DNA of 36,834 bases from CAIYRG01 sp036273455. Lineage in GTDB: Bacteria > Pseudomonadota > Alphaproteobacteria > Micropepsales > Micropepsaceae. Every line of letters starts with the position of its first letter. Positions within the stretch are counted from its first letter, which is position 1. Location: contig DASUHP010000122.1 of NCBI GenBank assembly GCA_036273455.1, positions 1 to 36,834 of the forward strand, given 5' to 3'. Positions 24,648 through 32,412 of the stretch are shown here, piece after piece. The notes beneath the pieces are model-generated. The model worked only from the letters and a program-made list of their open reading frames with translations. It ran no database searches and was not told where the DNA came from. Position numbers and translations under genes: made by a program.

Positions 24648-24689
24648 GGGAGGGGGTTCCTTTTGGATGTGGTCGCGCCTCTGCGGGGC

Positions 24690-24765
24690 GATAGCATTTT
24701 TTCGCCGCGCCGACGCGCGGCGGATGGGTCCCCTTGCCTCGGCGCTTCGCGCCTCGCCGGGGATG
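24690..24765. repeat. intergenic palindromic repeat
   Basis: In the 129-base gap between the MFS carrier and amidohydrolase B, CGCCGCG (24703-24709) pairs with CGCGGCG (24716-24722). GGCGC/GCGCC around TTC (24741-24753) forms a second hairpin within CCCC...GGGG. The text ending GGGGATGACACC has the style of dispersed alphaproteobacterial intergenic repeats. It may limit transcription between the two genes. Confidence 0.45.
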
Positions 24766-24776
24766 ACACCGTTGTT

Positions 24777-26090
24777 TTACTCATTCGGGACGAGGAGTTT
24801 GAGGGAGGCGGCAAGCGCGGTGGTTATGGCCATGATGCCGGCCATCACGAGAATGCCGGTCAAGAATGCGCCGGTTTGGTCTTTCAGCACACCCATCACA
24901 TAAGGCCCGACGAAGCCGCCGAATGTCCCGATCGAATTGATGAAGGCGAGACCTCCGGCCGCGCCGGCACCGGACAGGATGCGCGGCGGAATCGCCCAGA
25001 AAATCCCCCGCGCCGCAGTGACGCCGACGAGCGCCAAAGTCAGACTTGTCAGCGAGAAGAACAGCGAGCCGGAAAACATATAGGCGAACAGCGCCACCGC
25101 AGCGAGCGCCAGCGCCAGCACCATATTGGCGATCTTGTGCCCCGTGCGGTCGACATAATGGGCCCAGATCAGCATGCCCACAGTCGCAAACAGATAGGGA
25201 ATGGCGGCCAGGAATCCGATGGTGAGATTGGACAGGTGGTAGGTCTTCATGATCAGCGGCAGCCAGATGCCGATGCCGTATGACCCGAGCGTGAATCCGA
25301 ACTGCACCGCGGCCAGCATCAGGATGCGCGAGTCGCTGAGCGCGCCCCAGAGGCTGGTTTTGGGGTGGTGGAGGGTTTCGGCGGCTCGCATGGCGTGGAT
25401 CGCGCGGGCTTCCTCAGGCGACAGCCAGGAGGTGTCTTCGGGGCGGTCGGACAGCACGCGCAGCACGACGAAGCCGAGCACAATCGGCGGCAGGCTGACC
25501 GCGATGAACATCCACTGCCAGCCGGCAAGTCCAAGCCAGCCATCCAGTTGCAACAGCAATCCACAGAGCGGTGCTCCGACCAGAGACGATCCGGGGATTG
25601 CAATCAGGAACCAGGCAAGAATGCGCGCCCGGTATTCGCGCGGAAACCAGGTCGCGAGATAGAAGGTCACGCCGGGAAAGAATCCGGCTTCGGCGACGCC
25701 AAGCAGGAAGCGCATGCTGTACAGGCTGGTCGGACCCGTCACAAATGCCATGGCCGCGGACACCAGACCCCAACTGATCAGGATGCGTGCGATCCAGCGC
25801 CGTGCGCCGAACTTGTAGAGCGCCATGTTGCTCGGCACTTCGCACAAAGTGTAGCTCGCAAAGAACAAACTCGCCGCCAAGCCGAACTGCGCGTTGGTCA
25901 GCCCGAGGTCCTTGTTCATGGTCAGGCCGGCAAAGCCGATGGCATTGCGGTCGAGATAGGAAAACAGATAGGCGAAGGTGAGCAGTGGCACGAGCCGCCA
26001 GGTCGCCTTGCGCAACGCCGTCTGCTGGATATCGCTTAGCCCTGCCGGGCGAAACGGCGCAGCAATAACGCCCGATTCAACTGCGCTCAT
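24777..26090 (-). CDS. MFS transporter, anion:cation symporter type
   Basis: A 437-aa major facilitator with 12 predicted membrane segments. TFAYLFSYLDRNAIGFAGLTM in TM1 and SLFFASYTLCEVPSNMALYKFGARRWIARI in TM2-3 are hallmarks of the ACS subfamily (phthalate, tartrate, hydroxyphenylacetate carriers). The loop with RFLLGVAEAGFFPGV and ATWFPREYRARI is also typical. It imports an organic anion in symport with a cation. It lies 93 bases after the dehydrogenase gene and 129 bases before amidohydrolase B on the same strand. That context points to uptake of a carboxylate that the neighbouring enzymes process. The Shine-Dalgarno is weak. Confidence 0.9.
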   Translation of the reverse strand: MSAVESGVIAAPFRPAGLSDIQQTALRKATWRLVPLLTFAYLFSYLDRNAIGFAGLTMNKDLGLTNAQFGLAASLFFASYTLCEVPSNMALYKFGARRWIARILISWGLVSAAMAFVTGPTSLYSMRFLLGVAEAGFFPGVTFYLATWFPREYRARILAWFLIAIPGSSLVGAPLCGLLLQLDGWLGLAGWQWMFIAVSLPPIVLGFVVLRVLSDRPEDTSWLSPEEARAIHAMRAAETLHHPKTSLWGALSDSRILMLAAVQFGFTLGSYGIGIWLPLIMKTYHLSNLTIGFLAAIPYLFATVGMLIWAHYVDRTGHKIANMVLALALAAVALFAYMFSGSLFFSLTSLTLALVGVTAARGIFWAIPPRILSGAGAAGGLAFINSIGTFGGFVGPYVMGVLKDQTGAFLTGILVMAGIMAITTALAASLKLLVPNE

Positions 26091-26130
26091 TTTACCCGCG
26101 CCTGCTCACGCTGCCGCACTCCCCCCCACC

Positions 26131-26175
26131 CGAAAAATGCTGCGCATTTTTCGACCTCCCCGCAAGTGGGAGGTC
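26131..26175. terminator. back-to-back hairpins between dehydrogenase and MFS genes
   Basis: CGAAAAATGC and GCATTTTTCG (26131-26153) form a hairpin, directly followed by GACCTCCC (26153-26160) with GGGAGGTC (26168-26175) around a short loop. The pair sits in the 93-base gap between two same-strand genes, right after the dehydrogenase stop. It could attenuate transcription or protect an mRNA end, and has the form of a dispersed intergenic repeat. Confidence 0.5.
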
Positions 26176-26183
26176 GAATTATT

Positions 26184-27242
26184 TCATGCGCCAATGCGCG
26201 CGGCCAGGGCTTCACCCGTTTCTTTGGTGCCGAACCTACCACCGATATCGCGCGTGATCTCCCCCGCCGCGATGGCATTTTCGATGGCCCGGCGGATTGC
26301 TGCCGCGCCCTCTGAACAGGCGCGGTTGCTTTTGCGCAGGCCAAGCCAATCGAGCAGCTGGGCCGCGGACAGGATCAGGGAAAATGGATTGGCGATGTTG
26401 CGGCCGGCGATGTCCGGCGCTGAGCCATGCGACGCCTGCGCCATCGCGTAATCGTCGCCCGCATTCAGCGATCCGCCGAGACCGAGACTGCCGGATGCCT
26501 CCGCCGTCATGTCGGAAATGATGTCGCCATACATGTTGGTGGTGACAATCACATCGAAGTCCTGTGGATGACGGATGAGATGGGCCATTGCAGCGTCAAC
26601 GATCAGCTCGCCGAGAGTCACACCGGGAAATTGCTGCTGCACGGCGCGGCACTCATCGAGAAACATGCCGTCGCCGAGTTTCAGCACATTGGCCTTGTGC
26701 ACCGCGGTGACATGCTTGCGCCGTTGCTGCGCCAGTTCGAATGCCGCCTTGGCAATCCGGGTACACGCCTTTCGCGTCACCCGGCGGAGTGAGATCACCA
26801 CATCTTCGGTGACCTGCATCTCGCTATTGCCCTTCACCATGTTGCGGTCGGCGTAAAAGCCTTCGGTATTTTCACGGGCGATCACCAGATCGAATGCGCC
26901 GAGCTTTTGCGGCAAACGCGGCCAGGTGCGGCTCGGGCGGATATTGGCGAACAAATCGAGCGATTTGCGGAAGAAGGCCGAGGGATTGATTTCGCCCCTG
27001 GCGGGATCGCGGAAGTCAAAAGTGGCGGTAGGTCCCAGGACCAGCCCGTCGGCCGATTTGGCGAGATCGAGGAGATTGGGACGCACCGTGGTGCCATATT
27101 GCTTCAGACTGCCATGGCCGACCGCCTCCTCCTGGCATTGCAGTGGAAAACCGTAAACCTCGGCAGTTTTGCGTAACACTGTCAGTGTCGCAGCCGTGAT
27201 TTCGGGACCAATGCCGTCGCCCGGCAGAACCAGTAATCGCAT
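26184..27242 (-). CDS. isocitrate/isopropylmalate dehydrogenase family protein
   Basis: A 352-aa NAD(P)-dependent beta-decarboxylating dehydrogenase. Motifs in order are LPGDGIGPEI, IARENTEGFYADRN (the position that separates substrate types), VHKANVLKLGDGMF with the catalytic Lys, and the family signature VTTNMYGDIISDMTAEASGSLGLGGSLNAG, then HGSAPDIAG. Overall it resembles tartrate- or homoisocitrate-type members; LeuB is less likely in this context. It oxidises and decarboxylates a 2-hydroxy acid. AGAGGAG precedes the start. It is the first gene of the run leading into the MFS carrier and amidohydrolase B. Confidence 0.87.
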   Translation of the reverse strand: MRLLVLPGDGIGPEITAATLTVLRKTAEVYGFPLQCQEEAVGHGSLKQYGTTVRPNLLDLAKSADGLVLGPTATFDFRDPARGEINPSAFFRKSLDLFANIRPSRTWPRLPQKLGAFDLVIARENTEGFYADRNMVKGNSEMQVTEDVVISLRRVTRKACTRIAKAAFELAQQRRKHVTAVHKANVLKLGDGMFLDECRAVQQQFPGVTLGELIVDAAMAHLIRHPQDFDVIVTTNMYGDIISDMTAEASGSLGLGGSLNAGDDYAMAQASHGSAPDIAGRNIANPFSLILSAAQLLDWLGLRKSNRACSEGAAAIRRAIENAIAAGEITRDIGGRFGTKETGEALAARIGA

Positions 27243-27332
27243 TCAAATCTCCTCTCGCGGCGCCTGAAATCCGTCCGACTCTTCCGGTCCGTATGCCGCT
27301 CTTCCGGCGCGTGTCGCCGAATTGTAATTTTA

Positions 27333-27352
27333 TGTCGGACACCGTACCGACA
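27333..27352. promoter_or_regulatory. candidate operator in the divergent dehydrogenase/crp gap
   Basis: TGTCGG (27333-27338) and CCGACA (27347-27352) form a perfect inverted repeat with eight bases between. It lies in the 216-base gap that separates the dehydrogenase start from the divergent Crp/Fnr gene. CTCTTCCGG occurs twice with a 20-base period at 27279 and 27299. A regulator dimer may bind here, but neither neighbour is shown to. Confidence 0.35.
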
Positions 27353-27458
27353 GGAAGCGTCTCACATATTAACCAGCAACGACGGGGCTCATTAATCGAA
27401 ATCGCGCATGTGAAGTGCACATGCTGAACGCGGGGGATTCCCGCGGCAGGGGGCGTGC

Positions 27459-28172
27459 ATGGGGAGCCGGCACGAGGAGTCGCAGAACCAGTTGCTGGCG
27501 GCCATGCCGTCCGCCGAACTGGCGGCGTTGCGGCCGCACCTCAAGCAGGTGACGCTGGAGCACGGTTCGCAGCTCAAGGATTCTGGCGAGCGGATTCAAT
27601 ATGCTTATTTCCCGCTCAGCGGCATGGTGTCTTTGCTGTCGGTCATGAGCGACGGCAGGGCGGTGAAAACCGCTGTGGTTGGGCACGAAGGGGGAGTCGG
27701 TATCCAGAGCGGGCTGGGCATCGCGAACGCGCATTCGCGGGCGATTGTCGAGGTTCAGGGTGCGGCGTTGCGGGCCCCGGCATTGCAGTTTCACCGGATT
27801 GCCCGGGATAGCGAAAAGCTGCGCGATTTGCTGGTCCGCTATCGCGAGTTCTGTTTCGCGCAGATGCAGCAGTCGGTCGCCTGCAATGCCTTGCATGGCG
27901 CGGAGGAGCGTCTTGCCCGGTGGCTGCTGCATTCCAGCGACATCGTGGGCAGCCATGTGCTGCCGCTGACGCAGGAGTTTCTGGCACAGGTTCTCGGGGT
28001 GCGGCGCACAACCGTAACAGGTCTGGCGCAGACCTTGCTGCAATCGGGAGTGATCGATTATCGCCGCGGGCGAATCGAAATCCGCAACCGTGACCAGCTC
28101 AAGAGATTCGCCTGCGAATGTTATGACGTGTTGCAGCGTCTGCCGCCGCAGTACCTGCGTAGCAAGCGCTGA
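27459..28172 (+). CDS. Crp/Fnr family transcriptional regulator A
   Basis: A 237-aa regulator with an N-terminal cyclic-nucleotide-binding-fold domain (about 15-150) and a C-terminal winged helix-turn-helix (LTQEFLAQVLGVRRTTVTGLAQTLLQSGVIDYRRGRIEIRN split over residues about 170-210). No Fnr-type cysteine cluster is seen at the N-terminus, and the cAMP-pocket residues of CRP are not evident, so the signal is unknown. SVACNALHGAEERLARWLL occurs also in the second regulator nearby. The start 27459 has AGGGGG upstream. It is transcribed divergently from the dehydrogenase run and may control it. Confidence 0.88.
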   Translation: MGSRHEESQNQLLAAMPSAELAALRPHLKQVTLEHGSQLKDSGERIQYAYFPLSGMVSLLSVMSDGRAVKTAVVGHEGGVGIQSGLGIANAHSRAIVEVQGAALRAPALQFHRIARDSEKLRDLLVRYREFCFAQMQQSVACNALHGAEERLARWLLHSSDIVGSHVLPLTQEFLAQVLGVRRTTVTGLAQTLLQSGVIDYRRGRIEIRNRDQLKRFACECYDVLQRLPPQYLRSKR

Positions 28173-28220
28173 GGCACGTCCATCCCGGTGATGGGGCGGC
28201 GTGCGGAGCATCAAAAACGA

Positions 28221-28252
28221 AAACCGCGGCGATGTGAATCGCGCCGTTTTTT
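28221..28252 (+). terminator. terminator-like hairpin after Crp/Fnr A
   Basis: GCGAT and ATCGC around the loop GTGA, with a mismatched continuation to AAAC and GTTT, then a TTTTTT run (28247-28252). It is a degenerate copy of two better hairpins at 29705 and 30196 that share the GTGA loop. It lies 48 bases after the regulator gene. Confidence 0.6.
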
Positions 28253-28402
28253 AATCTTTACCCGCATTGTAACGGCGCTGCCAATCTCGCGGCCAATCGC
28301 GTGATTTTTTGGCTTTCTGTCGCCTACCGCGCTTTCGGAACCGGCGGGCTGGACTACACCTGCCCCGCGCTGGCTGCGGCAGACAAGAGGAGGGATGAAT
28401 CA

Positions 28403-28570
28403 ATGTCACCGGGGGAGTCGAAGCTGCATGCTGAATTGTGCAGACATCAGGCCGAAGCGGCGACCGCGTTAGCTGACGTAACCGAACGGAAGGAATTCAA
28501 GGAGAAGCTCCTTCAGCTCGCGATGGAATGGCTACGCCTGGCCGATGAAATCGACCCGGCGATCCGGTGA
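28403..28570 (+). CDS. small hypothetical protein, helical
   Basis: A 55-aa ORF beginning MSPGESKLHAELCRHQAE and ending DEIDPAIR. It is Ala/Glu/Lys/Leu-rich and predicted as a helical hairpin. GAGGAGGG lies upstream, spaced somewhat far (about 10 bases). I know of similar short helical hypotheticals in rhizobia but cannot name a family. It sits in the gap between the two Crp/Fnr genes. The upstream 89-codon frame is not supported as an extension. It ends 77 bases before the convergent second regulator. Confidence 0.6.
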   Translation: MSPGESKLHAELCRHQAEAATALADVTERKEFKEKLLQLAMEWLRLADEIDPAIR

Positions 28571-28647
28571 TTTCCAGCATGTTGCGGTTGCGCTCGTCGC
28601 GCCCTGTTCACCTCATGCGCAAGCGGCCATCCGCCGATGATCCCTGG

Positions 28648-29412
28648 TTACGCATCGTCCCGGGAGGGAGTCTTTTCGTATGGCAGGAGACGATCAGAGT
28701 GCGCTGCAACTGCGGAGTAGCATTCACACGCGACCCTGGCGAGGCCGCTGCGGTTGAGAATCTCGATGCGGCCGCGCCGGTAGCGGATCAGCCCGCTCGC
28801 CTGTAGCTGCACCGCAATGCTGCTGACAGTCGTGCGCCTCACGCCCAGCATTTCTGCCAGAGCCTGCTGGGTCAGGGGCAGTAGAGTACTTCTGACGCGG
28901 TCCTGGGTTGAGAGCAACCATCTCGCGCACCGTGCCTCGGTCGAATGCAGCGCATTGCACGCGACGGATTGCATCACTTGCGCCAACAGCGAATCGGCGT
29001 AGCGGCTGAACACATCATGGAGAAGCGGTGAGCGCTGCTTCGCCTCTTCCAGGCGTGCGGTGGCGAGAGCATAGGCCGGTCCTCCGATCTGCACCACGGC
29101 GCGGCAATAAGCCGGCTTCGAACCGGCACTGACAACTCCGCCGATCGCGCCTTCCCATCCGATCGTTGCGGCTTCTACCTCGCGCCCGCTGAGTGAAACA
29201 ATCAGCAGCGAGCCCACGGTCCCCTGACAGGGGAAATAGGTTGTGTGAACGTCGTCGCCGGGCTCAAACAGAATCTGATTGCGGCGCAGCCGTTTCAACA
29301 CGATGTGCGGGCCAACCAGGGCTTGCTCCGCCATACGCAGTATCCGGAGCAATCGGTTGGTGGTGAAATCGGTTTTTTGTGACGGCGCGAGGGTATTCAA
29401 GTTGCTGTCCAC
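28648..29412 (-). CDS. Crp/Fnr family transcriptional regulator B
   Basis: A 254-aa Crp/Fnr-type regulator paralogous to regulator A. The N-terminal effector domain includes RRNQILFEPGDDVHTTYFPCQGTVGSLL split over about 43-70. The C-terminal helix-turn-helix is in LTQQALAEMLGVRRTTVSSIAVQLQASGLIRYRRGRIE. It has no Fnr-type cysteine cluster. The best start is GTG 29412; ATG alternatives would remove part of the effector domain. It converges with the 55-aa protein gene. Target genes are unknown. Confidence 0.85.
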   Translation of the reverse strand: MDSNLNTLAPSQKTDFTTNRLLRILRMAEQALVGPHIVLKRLRRNQILFEPGDDVHTTYFPCQGTVGSLLIVSLSGREVEAATIGWEGAIGGVVSAGSKPAYCRAVVQIGGPAYALATARLEEAKQRSPLLHDVFSRYADSLLAQVMQSVACNALHSTEARCARWLLSTQDRVRSTLLPLTQQALAEMLGVRRTTVSSIAVQLQASGLIRYRRGRIEILNRSGLARVACECYSAVAAHSDRLLPYEKTPSRDDA

Positions 29413-29704
29413 CCAATCGATTCCGGTTGCGCAATTGGTCTCTTCTGCGGGGACTGCGAGTAGACTTCACCCGGCATTTTCCGGAATGGAACTGAGGATC
29501 ACGGCTACGGCGGCCCGACACCAGACAGTGGCTGACCCCTCACCGTACAAACAATGTAACACAGACCGCCCTGCGGCTCTGTCCCCTTTGGGACATACGA
29601 GCCGCGGTTCCGAAGTCGCAGGTTAGCCGCCCGGTGCCGTGCGGCCGCACCAATGGTCTCGCACGAACCCGCATAAGACGTGCAAAGAGCGGTTTCGGAA
29701 ATGA

Positions 29705-29739
29705 AAACGGCGGCGATGTGAATCGCCGCCGTTTGTTTT
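29705..29739 (+). terminator. GTGA-loop hairpin upstream of hicBA
   Basis: AAACGGCGGCGAT (29705-29717) pairs perfectly over 13 bp with ATCGCCGCCGTTT (29722-29734) around GTGA, a GNRA-type tetraloop, followed by GTTTTA. It has terminator form but no gene ends just upstream of it on this strand. The rest of the 376-base gap (29413-29788) between regulator B and hicB shows no gene; the promoters of both should lie there. Confidence 0.65.
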
Positions 29740-29788
29740 AGAAGCGCTATGCGTTAGACATTTAGCCTTCGAGGTGGAGGATCAGAAA

Positions 29789-30001
29789 ATGGAGTTCACG
29801 GGCGTATTTCAAAAGGTGGCTGAGGGCTACATCGGGTTTGTCGAGGAGCTCCCTGGCGCAAATACACAGGCTGCCACCCTGGAGGAGGCACGCGAGAATC
29901 TGGCCGAAGCGGTCGAATTGGTGCTTCAGGCAAATCGCGAACAAGCCGAAGAGGCAATCCGCGGCAAGGAAGTGATCCGAGAACCGCTTCCGCTGTCATG
30001 A
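29789..30001 (+). CDS. hicB: HicB-family antitoxin
   Basis: A 70-aa protein with a HicB-type partial RNase H fold: MEFTGVFQKVAEGYIGFVEELPG, then NTQAATLEEARENLAEAVELVL, as in short HicB antitoxins. Short HicB proteins lack a separate DNA-binding domain. GGAGG at 29776-29780 lies eight bases before ATG 29789; the upstream GTG would add five residues. The stop overlaps the hicA start in ATGA, so the pair is translationally coupled with antitoxin first. The antitoxin neutralises a HicA mRNA interferase, but its partner here is frameshifted. Confidence 0.85.
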   Translation: MEFTGVFQKVAEGYIGFVEELPGANTQAATLEEARENLAEAVELVLQANREQAEEAIRGKEVIREPLPLS

Positions 30002-30182
30002 AGCGAGCGGATCTTATCCGCCACCTGGAGCGGCATGGATGCTCTCTTATGAGAGAAGGCGGAAAGCACTCGGTTTTTATCAATCGCGAAAATCGCACGA
30101 CATCGACAGTCCCACGGCACGGGAAATCAACGAGTTCCTGGCTCGCAAAATTTGCCGCGATCTGAACGTTCCGGAGTTTTGA
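29998..30182 (+). pseudogene. hicA: hicA toxin gene, frameshifted
   Basis: The start overlaps hicB (ATGA). The first part reads MKRADLIRHLERHGCSLMRE and then GGKHSVFINRE, a clear HicA N-terminus with the catalytic His24. At 30120-30123 (CAC GGG AAATC) the frame breaks. The zero frame ends at 30165 after 55 codons with a wrong C-terminus (KSTSSWLAKFAAI). The +1 reading continues EINEFLARKICRDLNVPEF to 30182, the normal HicA end. A single missing base explains it, giving a 61-aa restored product. It may be a decayed toxin or a sequencing error. Confidence 0.85.
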
Positions 30183-30195
30183 TAGGTGAAACGCA

Positions 30196-30226
30196 AACGG
30201 CGGCGATGTGAATCGCCGCCGTTGTT
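30196..30226 (+). terminator. GTGA-loop terminator after hicBA
   Basis: AACGGCGGCGAT (30196-30207) pairs with ATCGCCGCCGTT (30212-30223) around GTGA, then GTT. It is almost identical to the hairpin at 29705 and lies 13 bases after the restored hicA end. The following 30238-30312 stretch is a GC-rich intergenic repeat with GCGC/GCGC and CCCGT/ACGGG stems, before the convergent MBL gene. Confidence 0.7.
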
Positions 30227-30318
30227 GACTGAGTAATTCCCCCCTCCGTCTCGCGCTTTCGGCGCTCGCCACCTGCCCCGTAAACGGGTGAGGAAAGCGG
30301 GGAGAGGTGGGCTTGATA

Positions 30319-31248
30319 TCAGGCCTTGTTGGCTTTGGCGCCTTTCAGGGACTGATAGACCGCCTTCACCATGGTGTCGTCCTGCATCTGGTTGGTGTGC
30401 AGTTCGGCTCCGACTTTCGCGAGCGGATGATCGGCGACCGCCTGTGCCTCGTTCTTGCCCGACTTGATCTCGTTCTGAACCGCATCGCGGATCTCGACAA
30501 GCTGATCGTGATAGCGCTGCAGTCCGGCCTTGTTGGTGAGATCGCCATGGCCCGGCACATATTTGGTCTGGTCGTTGCCCATGCGGATATAGGTTTCGAC
30601 TGTCGAAATGATGCCGTTGATGCTGCCGCCATTCTTGTAATCGATCGTCACGTAGCGGTTGCCGGTGCTGACGACGTCTCCGGTTGAGATCACATTGGCA
30701 CGCGGGAAATACACATAGGAGTCGGTGTCGGTGTGGGCGCTCTTCGGATGGTTGACCATGGCGCTCTGACCCTCGACCATCAGCTGAACGCCTTCGGTCG
30801 TATAGGTCTTCACCGGGAGAGCGGCCTTTTCAACCGGCGCCGTTTTCTGGCCGGCGGCATTCGTGGTGCCGTGTTCGAGGCGCAGTTTGAGGTTTTCATG
30901 CGCGACGATCTGCGCGCCATCCCTTGCGAAACCGGCATTGCCGCCGGTGTGGTCGCCATGGAAATGCGTATTCACCAGATACTTCACCGGCTTTCCGCCG
31001 CAGGCGCTATCGACCGCGGCCTTGATCTTGTCGTGCAGCGGAGCGAATTCGCCATCGACCTGAATCACGCCATCCTGTCCGCAGGCAACGGTGATATTGC
31101 CGCCCTGGCCTTCGAGCATGAACAAGCCCTGTCCGAGCGGTGTGGTTTTGATCTGAACTTTCGAAAAATCCGGCTGACCCTGCGCATAGGCGCCAACAGC
31201 GATGATGCTGACGGCGGCTGCCAATCCAGCGGTCCAGGCAAGTTTCAT
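30319..31248 (-). CDS. secreted MBL-fold metallo-hydrolase
   Basis: A 309-aa exported metallo-beta-lactamase-fold enzyme. A signal peptide (MKLAWTAGLAAAVSIIAVGAYA) is followed by a strand pattern and the metal motif NTHFHGDHTGGN (HxHxDH). Further ligands are likely His in HTDTDSYVYF, Asp in STGDVVS and His in PGHGDL. It is distinct from the one at 9019. Substrates range widely in this family, so function is open. The ATG at 31248 has GAGGGA upstream; the upstream in-frame codons are rejected because the signal peptide begins here. It converges with the hicBA region. The 133 bases upstream separate it from the DUF1194 gene on the same strand. Confidence 0.83.
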   Translation of the reverse strand: MKLAWTAGLAAAVSIIAVGAYAQGQPDFSKVQIKTTPLGQGLFMLEGQGGNITVACGQDGVIQVDGEFAPLHDKIKAAVDSACGGKPVKYLVNTHFHGDHTGGNAGFARDGAQIVAHENLKLRLEHGTTNAAGQKTAPVEKAALPVKTYTTEGVQLMVEGQSAMVNHPKSAHTDTDSYVYFPRANVISTGDVVSTGNRYVTIDYKNGGSINGIISTVETYIRMGNDQTKYVPGHGDLTNKAGLQRYHDQLVEIRDAVQNEIKSGKNEAQAVADHPLAKVGAELHTNQMQDDTMVKAVYQSLKGAKANKA

Positions 31249-31381
31249 CTGTAGTCCCTCCATCTTTACGGGCGGTACGCATGCCATTCGCACGCGGTTG
31301 ACCCTTAACTGGCCGCGGTTATAGACCAAATGCGGACCTTCGGGCGAGATGGTGCGTCCCGGGAATTTGTACCTGGAAGCA

Positions 31382-32275
31382 TCAGCGCGGCTGGAATTCG
31401 AGCGGCTGAAATTCCAGATTGGCCTCGCGCTCGGAGTTGCGCAGCTGACCGAAACGCATGCGCTCGCCGATGTCGCAGCCTTTGTCATATGCCGGGTGCG
31501 ATGGCGCCGGGGCCGCCGCGGCGACTTTCATCAGCAACGGCCGGGACGGCGCGGCATCGGAGATTTCCAGAATCAGCTTGCGCCGCAGCGCGCGTTCCAG
31601 ATCTTCGAACCCATGCGCCACCTGGATAAAGGATCCCTGACCGCCAATGACGCAGCCGGCATAATATTTGTCGATGTCCGGCAGGTAATAGATGTCGAAC
31701 TGATCGGCCGGCGTCATGATCGGCAAACCGTTGATAATGATGCCTTTGGCGACGGCTTCGTCGCGCACCCGGTCGACCATATGTCCTTCATTGTTCGGGC
31801 CGTCGCCCGAGATGTCGATCATGCGCTTTTCGGCGCGTATGCCACTGGTTTCGAGCAAATGCATCGCCAGTTCGATCCCGCTGCTGATCGAAGTATTGAC
31901 GCCCAATGTTCGCGGCGCCGCTTCGAGCCTGGCGGCGAATTCATTGGCTGAGGATTCGTCGCGGATGATGTGCCAGCCCGCGATGACTTTGTTCGCGCCG
32001 ACGGTCGCGAAATCGATATAGGCGACGGCAATGCGGCCGCGCGGGCCGCTTTGGATGGCCTTGATGACATCGGGATTGCGGAACGCGGAAACCGCGCCCT
32101 GACGCTGAAAATGCGCTTCGTTTTCATCAATGCTGTAAGAGACATCCGTGGCGATCACCAGCGCCACATCGACGTCCTCCGGTGTTTCAGCAACTCCGGA
32201 GCCCAGAACGCAGAATAACGCCGCGGCGACCGCGCAAGTCAGGCCGAATTTTTTCCCCAATCCAAAAGCGGCCAT
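31382..32275 (-). CDS. DUF1194 (von Willebrand A-like) exported protein
   Basis: A 297-aa protein with a signal peptide (cleavage near GVAE). The body begins VDVALVIATDVSYSIDENE, a MIDAS-like D-x-S-x-S, and continues with FQRQGAVSAFRNPDVIKAI, AVAYIDFA and MIDISGDGPNN, all typical of DUF1194, a VWA-type domain family found in alphaproteobacteria. These proteins probably bind partners through a metal site; the function is not known. The C-terminal 60 residues are low-complexity and variable. AGGAGG lies upstream of the ATG 32275. It diverges from the hydrolase at 32413. Confidence 0.85.
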   Translation of the reverse strand: MAAFGLGKKFGLTCAVAAALFCVLGSGVAETPEDVDVALVIATDVSYSIDENEAHFQRQGAVSAFRNPDVIKAIQSGPRGRIAVAYIDFATVGANKVIAGWHIIRDESSANEFAARLEAAPRTLGVNTSISSGIELAMHLLETSGIRAEKRMIDISGDGPNNEGHMVDRVRDEAVAKGIIINGLPIMTPADQFDIYYLPDIDKYYAGCVIGGQGSFIQVAHGFEDLERALRRKLILEISDAAPSRPLLMKVAAAAPAPSHPAYDKGCDIGERMRFGQLRNSEREANLEFQPLEFQPR

Positions 32276-32412
32276 CGGTGTTTCCTCCTGTCCGCTCACA
32301 GAAACGTTACTCCGGGGATTATGCTTTCGGCAATGGGCGAAACCGGTGGCGCGGCAGCAGCCCAGGGCGTAGATTGAACGCGATCCCCAACTGCCGCCGA
32401 GGAGGAAAACGC

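Noticed and set aside
24663..25283. 206-codon plus-strand frame over the MFS carrier
   Set aside because: It is charged and low in hydrophobicity, the typical antisense image of membrane helices.
28301..28402. N-terminal extension of the 55-aa protein
   Set aside because: The extension has no ribosome site and differs in composition; GAGGAGGG lies just before ATG 28403.
30238..30312. CRISPR-like repeats
   Set aside because: The sequence has palindromic stems but no regularly spaced direct repeats, and no cas genes occur in the window.
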